Positions 1-9,253 of a stretch of DNA of 64,000 bases are shown here, in pieces. This DNA comes from Oscillospiraceae bacterium (GTDB lineage: Bacteria > Bacillota > Clostridia > Oscillospirales > Ruminococcaceae). How positions within the stretch are numbered: position 1 is the stretch's first letter; each line of letters begins with the position of its first letter. The stretch covers positions 62,001 through 126,000 of the forward strand of contig CAAGJI010000041.1 in assembly GCA_900770195.1 (NCBI GenBank). The letters are read 5' to 3'. Below the pieces are notes generated by a model, which saw only the letters and a program-made list of their open reading frames with translations, ran no database searches and was not told where the DNA came from. The position numbers and the translations under genes were made by a program.

Positions 1-1217
1 ACTTTTGCAGCAGGCATATTTCCGCCATTTGCAATTGCACAGGTAAACTGTGCAACTTGAAGAGGCGTTGCGGTAAGTTTTCCCTGACCAAATGAAAAAT
101 TAGCTTTTTCTCCGCTTTTTTCGATATCAGACAAAGATGGAAGTGTTCCGCTGTCTGATAAAATATCACCGCTTAAAACAATTTCTCTTCCAAATCCGAA
201 ACGCATTGCTGTTTTTAAAAAATAGTCTGAATCAATTCTTTTGCCAAGTTCTATAAAAAATGGATTACACGAATTAACAAGTGCCTTTGAAACGTCCTGT
301 TTTCCGTGTCCGTCAAGATTATGACAATGAAAATCCGAACCGTCTATTGTTATTTTGCCGTCGCATTCGTACATAAAATTTTTATCAGTTCCAAGTTCGT
401 GTGCCGCAGCACAAGTTACAAGTTTAAAAACAGAACCGACACTGTAAGCACACAATGCCCTGTTTAAAAGCGGGGAATCTTCATTTTTAAGTGCCTTGCT
501 TATTTCAGACCTTTTATATAACGGAAAACTTGCCATTGCAAGAATATCTCCGCTTTTTACGTCCATAACAACAGCTGCACCTTTTTTTACATTTCCGCAA
601 ACTTCTTCACATATTTTCTGAATATCCGAATCCAGCGTTAAAACAACTCCGCTTTCAACATTTTCATCTGAAACAGAAATATCCCTTCCTTTAAGAACTC
701 CGCCCTGTGCATCAGATGAAAAAGTTATTTCAACATCTTTTCCATTTCCACGCAAAACAGGGTCGTATGTCTTTTCTATACCGCATACTCCACTGCCATC
801 TGATGTGTAACCTGTTATATGAACAGCTAAATCATCATCTGAATATCTTAGAGGAATTTCAAAAACATAAATATCATCTGATTCAAAATTATTTTCAGTA
901 ACTTTGCAGACAAACGGTTTTCCCGTCTTTATATTTTCAGAAAATTTCTCTTTATCAACAACATATTTTCTTATTTTGCTGATACTTTCAGGATTCGGAA
1001 TAACAACCGCCTTGTAAACTTTTTTCCTGTTTACAAGAGGATTCATATTTTTATCATATATCATTCCGTCAATATGTCCTGCTGTGACTGTGTACTTTCC
1101 GTTTTCTGAAAAAACAGACATATACTCTTTTGATGAAATAATAAAACATAATCTTATCATGCAAAGAAGAAACATAATTAAAATTAAAAATGAAACGAAT
1201 GCAACACGTTTTTTCAT
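1..1217 (-). CDS. Penicillin-binding protein, transpeptidase (3' end beyond window)
   Basis: The reverse strand reads openly from an ATG at 1217 (preceded by AAAGGTGGCTGTT) to base 1, so the C-terminus is cut by the window edge. The product starts with a short cytoplasmic stretch and one hydrophobic membrane segment, followed by an extracellular dimerisation-like region and a transpeptidase domain. The nucleophile motif SVFK is encoded at 423-434 and the second motif SCN at 264-272; the KTG motif would lie outside the window. The family (FtsI/SpoVD/PbpA-type class B PBPs) cross-links peptidoglycan with its active site outside the cell. It is the last visible gene of a run with dtd and the foldase gene. 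A spoVD/ftsI identity cannot be decided without the C-terminus and the neighbours. Confidence 0.88.
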   Translation of the reverse strand, partial: MKKRVAFVSFLILIMFLLCMIRLCFIISSKEYMSVFSENGKYTVTAGHIDGMIYDKNMNPLVNRKKVYKAVVIPNPESISKIRKYVVDKEKFSENIKTGKPFVCKVTENNFESDDIYVFEIPLRYSDDDLAVHITGYTSDGSGVCGIEKTYDPVLRGNGKDVEITFSSDAQGGVLKGRDISVSDENVESGVVLTLDSDIQKICEEVCGNVKKGAAVVMDVKSGDILAMASFPLYKRSEISKALKNEDSPLLNRALCAYSVGSVFKLVTCAAAHELGTDKNFMYECDGKITIDGSDFHCHNLDGHGKQDVSKALVNSCNPFFIELGKRIDSDYFLKTAMRFGFGREIVLSGDILSDSGTLPSLSDIEKSGEKANFSFGQGKLTATPLQVAQFTCAIANGGNMPAAK

Positions 1218-1268
1218 AACAGCCACCTTTTTCTACTTTATAATATGGCTATTATGTGCTTTTTTTCA

Positions 1269-1712
1269 TTATTTATCCGTATCAAGAATTATTGTAAACG
1301 GACCGTCATTGCAAAGTGACACTTTCATATCCGCACCAAATATTCCATGTTCCACTTTTGTCTGCATTATTTCCTTTGATTTTTCAAGGAAATATTCATA
1401 AAGTTTTTCCGCTTCTTCGGGATTTTTTGCGTGAGTGAAACCGGGTCTGTTTTTTTTGCAGTCTGCATAAAGTGTAAATTGCGAAACAACAAGTATTTCA
1501 CCCTTTACATCTGCAAGCGAAAGATTTGTTTTATCGTTTTCATCTGCAAAAATTCTCAGTTTGTTTATTTTATTTACAAGCCACAGAACATTTTCTTCTG
1601 TGTCATCTCTGCCTATTCCGAGAAAAACAAGAAGACCTTTTCCTATTTCACCTGTTATTTTTCCGTCAACTGAAACAGAAGCATTCAGAACTCTTTGTAA
1701 TACTGCCCTCAT
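1269..1712 (-). CDS. dtd: D-aminoacyl-tRNA deacylase
   Basis: A 147-residue protein of normal length for DTD, the cytosolic enzyme that hydrolyses D-amino acids (and mischarged glycine) from tRNA. The N-terminus MRAVLQRV, the central SQFTLYAD motif and the late NDGPF motif (the Gly-cisPro-type active-site loop, here GP followed by F rather than the usual V) are all recognisable. It lies 9 bp after the foldase gene and about 50 bp before the PBP gene on the same strand, so the three are probably co-transcribed. Confidence 0.95.
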   Translation of the reverse strand: MRAVLQRVLNASVSVDGKITGEIGKGLLVFLGIGRDDTEENVLWLVNKINKLRIFADENDKTNLSLADVKGEILVVSQFTLYADCKKNRPGFTHAKNPEEAEKLYEYFLEKSKEIMQTKVEHGIFGADMKVSLCNDGPFTIILDTDK

Positions 1713-1721
1713 ATCTGCACC

Positions 1722-3296
1722 TTACCAAGCCTTTATTTCTGTATAATCATCTGAAACTGTTACAGGATATTTTGCAAGATAACTTTCATATGTTGACTTG
1801 TATTTATCTGAAACCATAGCACCTTCAACTTTAGATTTCCAGGCTTCAACGCCTTCACCGCCATAGTAAATTATATATGTACCTTTTGAAAGTTCAAATT
1901 TTTCAACATCACCTGTTTTTCTTGAATCATCAAAAGTCCAGTCGTTTAAATCTGAAACAAGATAATTTTCAGTTACATTTTCATATAATCCGCCTGAATA
2001 TTTTGTATTTTCATCATCTGAATAACTTACCGCAAGTTCAGAAAAAGCATCTTCTGTTTTGCCTTTTTTGTCATATTCTGATATTATTTCATCTGCCTTT
2101 GCAGAAACATCATCATATTCCGCAGGGTCAAGATAAACAAGTCTTATATTTCTTGTTATTGACTCATCTTTTTCAGGTTCTGACAAAAGCATTACAACTG
2201 TATATGAATTATTTCCGCTGAAAATTTTTGTATCATTTACTTTTGTATTTTCATCGCAGAACCATTTGCTTCTTTCATCATCAGCTGAACATTCATAATC
2301 TGAAACTTTCAAATTCTGTATCTGTGCATCAATTTCGCTGTCTGATGCATCTTTATACTGTTCTTTTATATTTTTCTTTGCCCAGTTTTCAAAATCAGAT
2401 TCTGTTTTTGACTTTGCTGCTTCCTGTGCATATGTATATGCTTTTTCTTCTGTTAAAGCTGAACTGTCTGAACCGTCTGATGAATATGAAAGTGTATAAT
2501 AAATATAGTCGCAATTAAGAAAATCCTGCTTGTTTTCATCAAAATAAGTGTTTATTTCATCATCTGAAAAATCCATTGAATCTTTCAGGTTGTTATAATA
2601 TTTCTGTGCAAGAAGTTCAAGTTCAGCTGCTTCCTGAATATCCTTTTCTGAAACATCATCACCATATTTTGAAACATCAAGATTTTCAACCATAGTTTCA
2701 GCTGACTTTTTTTCTTTATCTGTAAGCTTGATTTTTTCACTTTTTGCACCTTCAGCAAAAACAAGAAGCTGTTTTATGTGCGGAACAAGATTGTTTTCCA
2801 TAAGATAATCAAACCAAGTCTGTGAAGTGTTGTTGTAATACTGTTCCTTAGGAGATTTATCTTTGTCTATTCCATAGGAATCAAGATAATCAGCATAATT
2901 TGTAAGGAAAGAGTCATATCCTTCCATAAAATAATAAGACATCTGTTCAGATGTTATTCCATAGTGTTTTGTTGAAGCAAAATATTCTTTCTTTTCAAAA
3001 ATTCCTGTGCTTTTCACTCCATACCAGACACCAACAGGAACAGCTGCAACAACAACCGCCGCAACTGTTATAACCGCTGCAATTTTAATTTTGTCAGTTT
3101 TTCTTTTTTGTTTCTGTTCCTCTGCTCTTTTTTCACGTCTGATATTATCAAAATACTGCTGTTTATCGCTTTTATTTGATTTTTTCTGCTTTGCAGGCTG
3201 TTTTTTCATTGCCATTTCAGCATTTTTTTCTTTTTTCTGTGATTTTTTTAAAGCCTTTTCACGTGCTTTTTTTTCCTGCTCTTTTTTACTGCTCAT
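1722..3296 (-). CDS. Membrane-anchored parvulin-like peptidyl-prolyl isomerase (PrsA-type foldase)
   Basis: A protein of about 524 residues. The start at 3296 is chosen because AAAGGAA lies a normal distance upstream; an in-frame ATG at 3314 overlaps that same ribosome binding site. A very Lys/Glu-rich cytoplasmic N-terminus of about 75 residues is followed by one transmembrane helix (AAVITVAAVVVAAVPVGVWY), a SurA/PrsA-like helical region and a parvulin-like domain at roughly residues 370-500 with the FSELAVSYSDD...GGL pattern. There is no lipobox, so it is anchored by the helix rather than as a lipoprotein. PrsA-type foldases assist folding of secreted proteins and often PBPs, which fits the PBP gene downstream. 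The long lysine-rich cytoplasmic tail is unusual for PrsA. Confidence 0.75.
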   Translation of the reverse strand: MSSKKEQEKKAREKALKKSQKKEKNAEMAMKKQPAKQKKSNKSDKQQYFDNIRREKRAEEQKQKRKTDKIKIAAVITVAAVVVAAVPVGVWYGVKSTGIFEKKEYFASTKHYGITSEQMSYYFMEGYDSFLTNYADYLDSYGIDKDKSPKEQYYNNTSQTWFDYLMENNLVPHIKQLLVFAEGAKSEKIKLTDKEKKSAETMVENLDVSKYGDDVSEKDIQEAAELELLAQKYYNNLKDSMDFSDDEINTYFDENKQDFLNCDYIYYTLSYSSDGSDSSALTEEKAYTYAQEAAKSKTESDFENWAKKNIKEQYKDASDSEIDAQIQNLKVSDYECSADDERSKWFCDENTKVNDTKIFSGNNSYTVVMLLSEPEKDESITRNIRLVYLDPAEYDDVSAKADEIISEYDKKGKTEDAFSELAVSYSDDENTKYSGGLYENVTENYLVSDLNDWTFDDSRKTGDVEKFELSKGTYIIYYGGEGVEAWKSKVEGAMVSDKYKSTYESYLAKYPVTVSDDYTEIKAW

Positions 3297-3321
3297 TTCA
3301 ACATTTCCTTTCACTCATAAA

Positions 3322-3650
3322 TTACTGAACAGGTACGACACATATAAATTCAAGTATGTCATCACTGTCATTTATAAGTGAATGTTCATGACCTTTCGGG
3401 CAATAATGAACAAGTCCTTCTGAAACTTTTTCATACTCTCCGTCCATAAGCATTTGCCTTTTCCTTTAAGAACATACAAAATTTCACTGTTTATTTCGTG
3501 CTTATGCAATCCAATTGAACAACCCGGTTCAAGTTTGCCTTTCATTATTCTGTTTTTTTCATCATTAAACATTCTTGCAGAGATAAAACCCTCGCCGCCG
3601 TTGAAATGTTCGATTTTTGTATTTTCTATATCATTAAAATTGATAATCAT
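3322..3650 (-). pseudogene. Cupin-domain protein, frameshifted
   Basis: The frame starting at 3650 gives a clear cupin motif 1 (GCSIGLHKHEINSE..YVLKG) but then runs into an unrelated tail ending at 3372. In the next frame the sequence continues as MLMDGEYEKV... with a perfect cupin motif 2 (CPKGHEHSLIN) and ends at 3322 with ...CVVPVQ. Restoring one T (A on the coding strand) in the TTT run at about 3453-3455 joins both halves into a normal small cupin of about 109 residues. It is therefore either a recent frameshift or a sequencing error in a homopolymer. Its start overlaps the end of the Rrf2 regulator gene by 17 bp, so it belongs to that operon. Substrate unknown. Confidence 0.8.
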
Positions 3651-4095
3651 CTAAATTCACCTTTCCGTCAATTATCATATCTCTTTCTGCTTTTCCGTCT
3701 ATTAAATCCTGAAGAGTTATTGCATCGAGATAGCTTGTTATTATTTTGTAAAGTCCTTTCCACATAGGCAGAGTCTGACAACTTTCTGACCTGTCACAAT
3801 CTATAACATCCGTTTCAAGGCACGAAACAGGTGCAAGATTTCTTTCTGTAATTCTTAAAATAGAACCTATTTTATAATCTTTAGGCATTTTTAAAAGTCT
3901 GTAACCGCCGTTCGCACCTCTTGAGGCTTTAAGTATTCCCGCACCTGACAGAAGCGGAAGTATTTGTTCAAGATATTTTCTTGATATATTCTGACGTGCC
4001 GAAATATCCCTCACAGATACATATCCGTCATCCTGATTTTCAGCAAGGTCGAGAAGAAATCTTATCGCATATCGACCCTTTGTCGAGATTTTCAT
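3634..4095 (-). CDS. Rrf2-family transcriptional regulator (IscR-like)
   Basis: A 153-residue winged-helix regulator with the classic Rrf2 start MKISTKGRYAIR and the recognition region ISRKYLEQILPLL...SRGANGGYRL. Three cysteines at residues 92, 100 and 106 sit where IscR and NsrR bind an Fe-S cluster, so it is likely an Fe-S or redox sensor. A promoter lies upstream (TTGTAT at 4162-4167, TATAAT at 4139-4144, 17-bp spacer). The cupin gene overlaps its 3' end. No iscS or iscU follows here, so the regulon is unknown. Confidence 0.9.
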   Translation of the reverse strand: MKISTKGRYAIRFLLDLAENQDDGYVSVRDISARQNISRKYLEQILPLLSGAGILKASRGANGGYRLLKMPKDYKIGSILRITERNLAPVSCLETDVIDCDRSESCQTLPMWKGLYKIITSYLDAITLQDLIDGKAERDMIIDGKVNLDDYQF

Positions 4096-4138
4096 TTATA
4101 TCACCTTCCAATTGTATTTTAAAAACTGTATACCTTAT

Positions 4139-4167
4139 ATTATACAACAATTTTAATAGGAATACAA
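4139..4167 (-). promoter_or_regulatory. Promoter of the Rrf2 regulator gene
   Basis: Read on the minus strand: -35 TTGTAT (4162-4167), 17-bp spacer, -10 TATAAT (4139-4144). A GTATAC palindrome follows within about 15 bp and could be an autoregulatory site; that part is speculative. Confidence 0.65.
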
Positions 4168-4240
4168 GTCTTTTTTTGAGAATTTGACATAAATCAATTT
4201 TTATAATGATAATTAAGGTATCATCTGCGGATATATATTC

Positions 4241-4275
4241 AAAAATCCCCTGAACACATCAGCATTCGGGGGATT
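4241..4275 (-). terminator. Terminator of the SGNH-dockerin gene
   Basis: An 11-bp stem (AATCCCC-rich arm at 4244-4254 pairing with the arm at 4265-4275) is followed on the minus strand by a T run, 10 bp beyond the stop codon. Confidence 0.8.
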
Positions 4276-4285
4276 GATTTTTATT

Positions 4286-5797
4286 TTATGTATTCACAGG
4301 AAGCGAATCACATGTTCCAACAATTAATTTTAATATTGCAAGAGTGTCAGAAGAATTAACTTGTTTATCAAGCAGGCAATCTGCTGCTTTAAGCTGTATA
4401 TCTGTTAATGTGGCACTTTTAACAAGATATTTATTAATCAAAACTGCATCCGCGATTGTTACTTTTCCGTCTAAATTAATATCACCATAAATTACTGATA
4501 TATTAACACTTTCTGTTTCAGATAATTCTTCAGTTGTTATTATTGTTTGTGATTCGGTTATAGGTTGTGTAAATGCAATAATTGTAATTGTTACTGAATC
4601 CGTATTTCCAACTCCATCTACAATCGTTATTTTTACAATACCAGGTCTGAGAGCCGTAACTGTCCCATCAGGACTTATTACAACTCTTTCATTATCTGAT
4701 GCTACAAATTTATAATTTTCATCTCCACCTGTTACTATTATTTTAATTTTATCGCCTTGAGTAAGTTCTGATGTTTTAGGTAAAGCACTCACAGGAGCAT
4801 ACGTTTCTAATGTTGTTTCAATTTCACTGTTAATTGCATTCAAAATTTTAGACCTTGCATTATCAATTTTCAGAAGATTCGACTTATACGGCTCTTTAAG
4901 TGAATTATATGAAGATTTAATTTTTTCATCACTAACTTTTTTTTCGTCAAGAAATGATATTATATCGGCAGCCAAATAAAGATGCCCTGCTTGATTTGGA
5001 TGAATGTCCATATCTTCAATATTTGTTAAAGTTTCTCCATGATTTGCAAAGTTTGTGTATGTATCAAGGATTTGAATGTTATCATAACTTTTTGCGTATC
5101 TTTCATAATATTTCTTCATTGAATCGCAATAGAGGGACATCTTAATATTTAACATATCAAGACAACTTTTATAAGGTGCCCACTCTGAACTTGATGTATC
5201 TATGCTGAAAGGATTGTATACCGTCTGAAAAACAACTTTTCCGCTTGTATGCTCTGAAATATAATCAAAACATGGTTTAACATAATATTTAGAAATTTGT
5301 GTTGGAGAAATATTTTGGCTAAGTTCATTAAAAAAATCATCCCACATTTGCTGATCTTTTGAATTGCTAAAATCAAATACATCAAGAAGTTCTTTAAAAT
5401 TTGTATAGGTATCATAATTATAACCATACTTCTTTGTAACATTCAAAAAAATCTCAACAATAGGTGAAAAAATATCATTTTCGCCTATTGTTACAAAGAC
5501 ATAATCAGCTTTGCTCAATTCAGTGTCATAATTTCCGTTTTCAAGTCCTATTTTAAGTTCTTCCGCCATCAATCCATTTTTTGCCTCGTTAATACATTCT
5601 GCACCACAATAATCTGCAAAAAGACTTGCATATGAATTATTTGTATCTGAAAGTCCATAACCTGTTGAAATGCTGTCACCCAATACTAAAACTGTTGGTG
5701 CTTTTGCTGATGCTGCTGTAGCTAATAAAAAAATTGATACAGTTGAAATAAGCATAGCCGCACCGACCGCCGCTGAAATAAATTTTTTCAAATTCAT
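4286..5797 (-). CDS. Secreted SGNH/GDSL hydrolase with Ig-like domain and C-terminal dockerin
   Basis: A protein of about 503 residues. The start at 5797 is preceded by GAGGAG at good spacing; the in-frame ATG at 5815 overlaps that site. It has a signal peptide (AAVGAAMLISTVSIFLLATAASA), then an SGNH hydrolase domain: block I GDSIS near residue 42, block III with IGENDIF, and block V DIHPNQAGH near residue 275, giving the Ser-His-Asp catalytic set. A bacterial Ig-like (Big_2) module follows (SPDGTVTALRPGIVKITI). The last 65 residues are a type I dockerin with two Ca-binding repeats (GDINLDGKVTIADAV and a degenerate second one), so it would dock on a scaffoldin outside the cell. SGNH enzymes of cellulosomes are usually carbohydrate esterases; the substrate is not evident. 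Confidence 0.87.
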   Translation of the reverse strand: MNLKKFISAAVGAAMLISTVSIFLLATAASAKAPTVLVLGDSISTGYGLSDTNNSYASLFADYCGAECINEAKNGLMAEELKIGLENGNYDTELSKADYVFVTIGENDIFSPIVEIFLNVTKKYGYNYDTYTNFKELLDVFDFSNSKDQQMWDDFFNELSQNISPTQISKYYVKPCFDYISEHTSGKVVFQTVYNPFSIDTSSSEWAPYKSCLDMLNIKMSLYCDSMKKYYERYAKSYDNIQILDTYTNFANHGETLTNIEDMDIHPNQAGHLYLAADIISFLDEKKVSDEKIKSSYNSLKEPYKSNLLKIDNARSKILNAINSEIETTLETYAPVSALPKTSELTQGDKIKIIVTGGDENYKFVASDNERVVISPDGTVTALRPGIVKITIVDGVGNTDSVTITIIAFTQPITESQTIITTEELSETESVNISVIYGDINLDGKVTIADAVLINKYLVKSATLTDIQLKAADCLLDKQVNSSDTLAILKLIVGTCDSLPVNT

Positions 5798-5988
5798 TTT
5801 TTTATCGCTCCTCATATAATATTTAATTTGTGTAATTGTTAATTACATAATTAATTATACATCTTATTGAAAAATATTGATAGATGTTTATGTTAATTTT
5901 TTATAAATTATATAAATTATAAAACAAACACACCTCAAAGCCGACGAATAACACTCATAAAAAATATTTTGAATTTTAAAAAAAGACT

Positions 5989-6016
5989 TGACAAACAAAA
6001 AAAAATATGCTATAAT
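5989..6016 (+). promoter_or_regulatory. Promoter of tRNA-Leu
   Basis: TTGACA at 5989-5994 and TATAAT at 6011-6016, 16-bp spacer, ending 9 bp before the mature tRNA. Both boxes match consensus exactly. Confidence 0.88.
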
Positions 6017-6025
6017 CTTAAAAGT

Positions 6026-6112
6026 GCCGGTATGTCGGAATTGGCAGACGAGACAGACTCAAAATCTGTTGTCAGTAATGGCGTGTGGGTTCAAGTCCCA
6101 CTACCGGCACCA
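6026..6112 (+). tRNA. tRNA-Leu (anticodon CAA)
   Basis: The acceptor stem GCCGGTA/TACCGGC closes, followed by discriminator A and an encoded CCA. The anticodon stem ACAGA/TCTGT frames the loop CTCAAAA, giving anticodon CAA (decodes UUG). The T loop GGTTCAAGTCC is canonical, and the long variable arm is of class II length, as expected for leucine. Confidence 0.95.
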
Positions 6113-6139
6113 AAAGTGAAAAGTCTATTTATAAAGTAA

Positions 6140-6174
6140 ATCGGTTGTATCGCCTTGATATAGCCGATTTTTTT
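6140..6174 (+). terminator. Terminator after tRNA-Leu
   Basis: Stem ATCGGTTGTATC pairing (with G-U wobbles) with GATATAGCCGAT, followed by seven T residues. Confidence 0.8.
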
Positions 6175-6318
6175 AATGGTAATTTTAATCATGATGGAAA
6201 CTTATACAAAGTTAGCCAAACCTACCCAAAACAAACAAAAAAGTTGAATAAAAAAATATCATAAGTAAAGTAATAATCAAAGATAAACGCCTGATTTAGT
6301 AAATTTTTTGTTAAACGG

Positions 6319-6446
6319 TTGACAATTGCGTAGATTTATGATATACTTTATACGATTAGTTGAAGCTAACAAAAATATATAGATACAGGCTTGTTTCTCA
6401 TTTGAAAGAAGTTTTTTAAATTAAAATACGGTTAGCATATACTAAC
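6319..6446 (+). promoter_or_regulatory. Promoter and two TTAG-N6-CTAA operators of the Tp47-like gene
   Basis: -35 TTGACA at 6319-6324 and -10 TATACT at 6342-6347 with a 17-bp spacer. A dyad TTAG-TTGAAG-CTAA sits at the expected transcription start (6356-6369), and a second, GTTAGCATATACTAAC, at 6431-6446 just before the ribosome binding site. The same dyad occurs twice ahead of the four-domain FMN-binding gene. The half-site resembles those of DtxR-family metal regulators, which would suit a redox/iron locus; the regulator itself is not identified. The remainder of the 6175-6469 gap shows nothing else recognisable. Confidence 0.7.
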
Positions 6447-6469
6447 AAATATTTACAAAGGAGAAAAAA

Positions 6470-9166
6470 ATGAAGAAAATCAAATCATTATTATGTGCTT
6501 TATCAAGCATTACAATAGCTGCAACAAGCATTGGAGCGGCTATTCCGACGGTTATGGCAGCTGAAACGGCAGAAACAACAGTTGCCGCTGATGAAGCAGC
6601 AACAGGTTATCATTATGTTTACGCAGGTCTTACATGGGCTGAGTATTGGGCAAATGAAGGCGTTTACAACGCTGATGATGTAACTTCAAGTGAAGAAAAA
6701 GATTCACATGATGAAACTGACAAAGGCGGATTTGATGCTGTTTCAAGAGCAACAACAAATCACGGACTTCACAGAGGAAGCTATCAGTGTATGACTACAA
6801 TTGAAACCGAAGACGGTTCAAAATATGGAGTTTCATACTGGACAAGTGAAAAAGATGATAATGGAAAAGTAACAAAAACAATTCTCCATACAACAGACGG
6901 TGAAGAAGTTACTTTTGCAAAAGGCGTTCTTACATTTGCAGATGGCACAAGCAAAAAAATGGTTGATTATGACGTAACAGGTCTTAAATATATTCCTGTT
7001 GCTGTTGCAGATGCTGATTATGAAGATTTCCGCAAGAATTATACAGTTGTTGAAAATGGTGGCCAGCTGGTTGGAGGTTACTCAGAAGGAAACCTTAAAT
7101 CATATGACTTCAAATCTGATGTTACAGCTGATACAAACGGCTTAAAAGAAGCTGTTAAAAATTCTGATGGAACATTTAGTTTCAAGAGCCGTTCAACAGG
7201 CAAGGGTTCAGGTATTGCTGATACAGCTTTAAAGACTGTTGCTGATACTGTTGTAGCTACTGTTAAACCTGGAGAAGGAAACTATGGTGAATTTTTAAGA
7301 GTTGACCTTACAGGTGAAGGATATGGTGAACTTGGCGAAGCAATGCAGGCTGTAAAGTGGACATACTATGGTTCAGATTCAACACGCACAAATGCACTTC
7401 AGACATACGGAACAAAGTTTGCAGCAGATAACTGGATGCACAAAGCAATGGGTATTCAGCTGGGTTTAACTGATTCAGCAAGATGCCAGCTTCCTGAAGG
7501 CACAGACGGCACAGGTTACTGGTCACTTACTGTTTATGCTCTCGGATATGAAGATTACACTGTTAATTTTGAAGCAACAGAAGAAAACATATACAAAGAA
7601 CCTGAATATGTTTATGGTACAATGGATATTCCATATAACGACTTTTTCAAAGCAGAAGGAAAATTTGAAAAAGTTGATGCTGTTTCATCTGCAACGAAAA
7701 AGAAATTTATGATGAACGATAAAGGTGGATTATCAGAAGGTACATATAATACGGTAAAAAAAGATGCTGAAGAAAATGTAACAGGCGGTACAATAGAGGG
7801 TGTTACATATCCTGTTGCAGTTGACAGGGCAGTAATTGAAAAATATCCTGAAATAGTTAATAAATACAATTTCAAAGAAAATGAAGATCAGACAGCTATT
7901 CCTGAAGCATACAAAATATTTACATACGACAGTGCAGACGGAGATGTTGATTTTTCAAAAGTTAAGGACAAAACACCTGTCACAAAATCAGATGTTAAAG
8001 TTTCACTTGAAACAAGTACAAAATATGGCGATTATCAGCTTAAATTTGAATCAGATCCATATGATAAAACAACAGATGTTTTCTATGGTGCAGTCATAAC
8101 AACAGATGACGACAAAACATATCCTATGACAATTCTTGAAAACTGGTGGAGACCAAAGAATGAACTTGCCTGGTCAATCGGTTTCATAGGTAGTGAAAAG
8201 AGCAAAGTTCACGGTGCAAATGTACTCAGATTTGATGAAACAAAGGATCTTACGGATAAGACAATCAAGTCTGTAAAGTTCATCACATCATCAGGTTATA
8301 CAACAGTAAACACAGACATTTATCTTCCTAAGAAAACAGGTCTTGATGCTGATGTTATCAAGGTTGCAGATGCAAAGATTACAGATGGAAAATCTGCTGT
8401 TACTGTAAATCTTCCAACAGATTACAAGACTGTTTACACTTCTGAACCATCAGGAATTACAGTTGAAAACGGAAACGTTGTTTTCTCTGAAAAAACTCTT
8501 CCTGGAAAATACACACTTACAGTAAGCGATGAAAGTGGTAAAAATGTAAGCTATAGCACATCATTTATTCTTTCAACAGATGCAGCAGCTGCAACTGTAA
8601 GCAAAGATGGCAAGAGCATTGCAGCTGCAAACGGAGTTTCAGCAGATGCATTCTCAAATTATATCAAGAATATAGCATCTGTTAAGGTTGGCGACAAGTC
8701 ATATAGTGCAAGCGGAAAAGGCAGTGTAAAACTCATCAATGATGATGGTACTATAAATGAATCTGTTACAGCAAAGGACAAAGAGGGCAACGAAAAAACA
8801 ACCGACTACATCAAGTCAGGAGATGTTATCACTATTTCAGCAAACGGTTATGCAGATATTACTTTAACATATGGTAAGGCTGCTGATGAACCAACAACAG
8901 AACCTGTTGTTAAGAAGAGCAAAGGTGATGTAAACGGTGATAAAAATGTAGATTCAAAAGACGCTGTTCTTATATTACAGTACTATGCAAAGAGCCTTGT
9001 AGACAGCAGTTCAGCAACTATTGATATTGATGCAGCTGATTTAAATGATGACAAAAAGGCTGATTCAAAGGATGCTGTTCTTGTACTCCAGTACTATGCT
9101 AAGGCATTAGTAGACGGCGATAAAGCAGTTTCAGTTGAAGAATTTCTTAAAAGCAAAAACAAGTAA
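6470..9166 (+). CDS. Secreted Tp47-like protein with C-terminal dockerin and possible flavinylation motifs
   Basis: An 898-residue protein with a signal peptide (cleavage near AETAET, residue 31). The YVYAGLTWAEYW region at residues 50-60 resembles, from memory, Treponema pallidum Tp47 (PBP-Tp47 domain) homologues. The segment around residues 50-106 is repeated in diverged form around 380-427 (YVYAGLTWAEYW.. against YVYGTMDIPYND..). Each copy contains a DAVSxAT motif (DAVSRAT at 89-95, DAVSSAT at 403-409), close to the D-x-x-S-G-A-T flavin-attachment motif used by ApbE, whose gene follows directly. The last 85 residues are a type I dockerin (GDVNGDKNVDSKDAV and LNDDKKADSKDAV). The promoter carries the same operators as the multi-FMN gene. 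A redox or flavin-carrying surface protein is inferred; Tp47-type penicillin hydrolysis cannot be judged from sequence. Confidence 0.72.
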   Translation: MKKIKSLLCALSSITIAATSIGAAIPTVMAAETAETTVAADEAATGYHYVYAGLTWAEYWANEGVYNADDVTSSEEKDSHDETDKGGFDAVSRATTNHGLHRGSYQCMTTIETEDGSKYGVSYWTSEKDDNGKVTKTILHTTDGEEVTFAKGVLTFADGTSKKMVDYDVTGLKYIPVAVADADYEDFRKNYTVVENGGQLVGGYSEGNLKSYDFKSDVTADTNGLKEAVKNSDGTFSFKSRSTGKGSGIADTALKTVADTVVATVKPGEGNYGEFLRVDLTGEGYGELGEAMQAVKWTYYGSDSTRTNALQTYGTKFAADNWMHKAMGIQLGLTDSARCQLPEGTDGTGYWSLTVYALGYEDYTVNFEATEENIYKEPEYVYGTMDIPYNDFFKAEGKFEKVDAVSSATKKKFMMNDKGGLSEGTYNTVKKDAEENVTGGTIEGVTYPVAVDRAVIEKYPEIVNKYNFKENEDQTAIPEAYKIFTYDSADGDVDFSKVKDKTPVTKSDVKVSLETSTKYGDYQLKFESDPYDKTTDVFYGAVITTDDDKTYPMTILENWWRPKNELAWSIGFIGSEKSKVHGANVLRFDETKDLTDKTIKSVKFITSSGYTTVNTDIYLPKKTGLDADVIKVADAKITDGKSAVTVNLPTDYKTVYTSEPSGITVENGNVVFSEKTLPGKYTLTVSDESGKNVSYSTSFILSTDAAAATVSKDGKSIAAANGVSADAFSNYIKNIASVKVGDKSYSASGKGSVKLINDDGTINESVTAKDKEGNEKTTDYIKSGDVITISANGYADITLTYGKAADEPTTEPVVKKSKGDVNGDKNVDSKDAVLILQYYAKSLVDSSSATIDIDAADLNDDKKADSKDAVLVLQYYAKALVDGDKAVSVEEFLKSKNK

Positions 9167-9178
9167 ATTTTAAAAATA

Positions 9179-9230
9179 ATCCTGCATTGCTCTTTTTCGC
9201 ATGAAAATGCAGCAAATGCAGGATATTTGT
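9179..9230 (+). terminator. Hairpin between the Tp47-like gene and apbE
   Basis: ATCCTGCATT at 9179-9188 pairs perfectly with AATGCAGGAT at 9215-9224, followed by a T-rich tract. It probably terminates or attenuates transcription, with apbE receiving read-through. Confidence 0.6.
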
Positions 9231-9253
9231 TTTATGAGGTAAAAATAAGGGTA

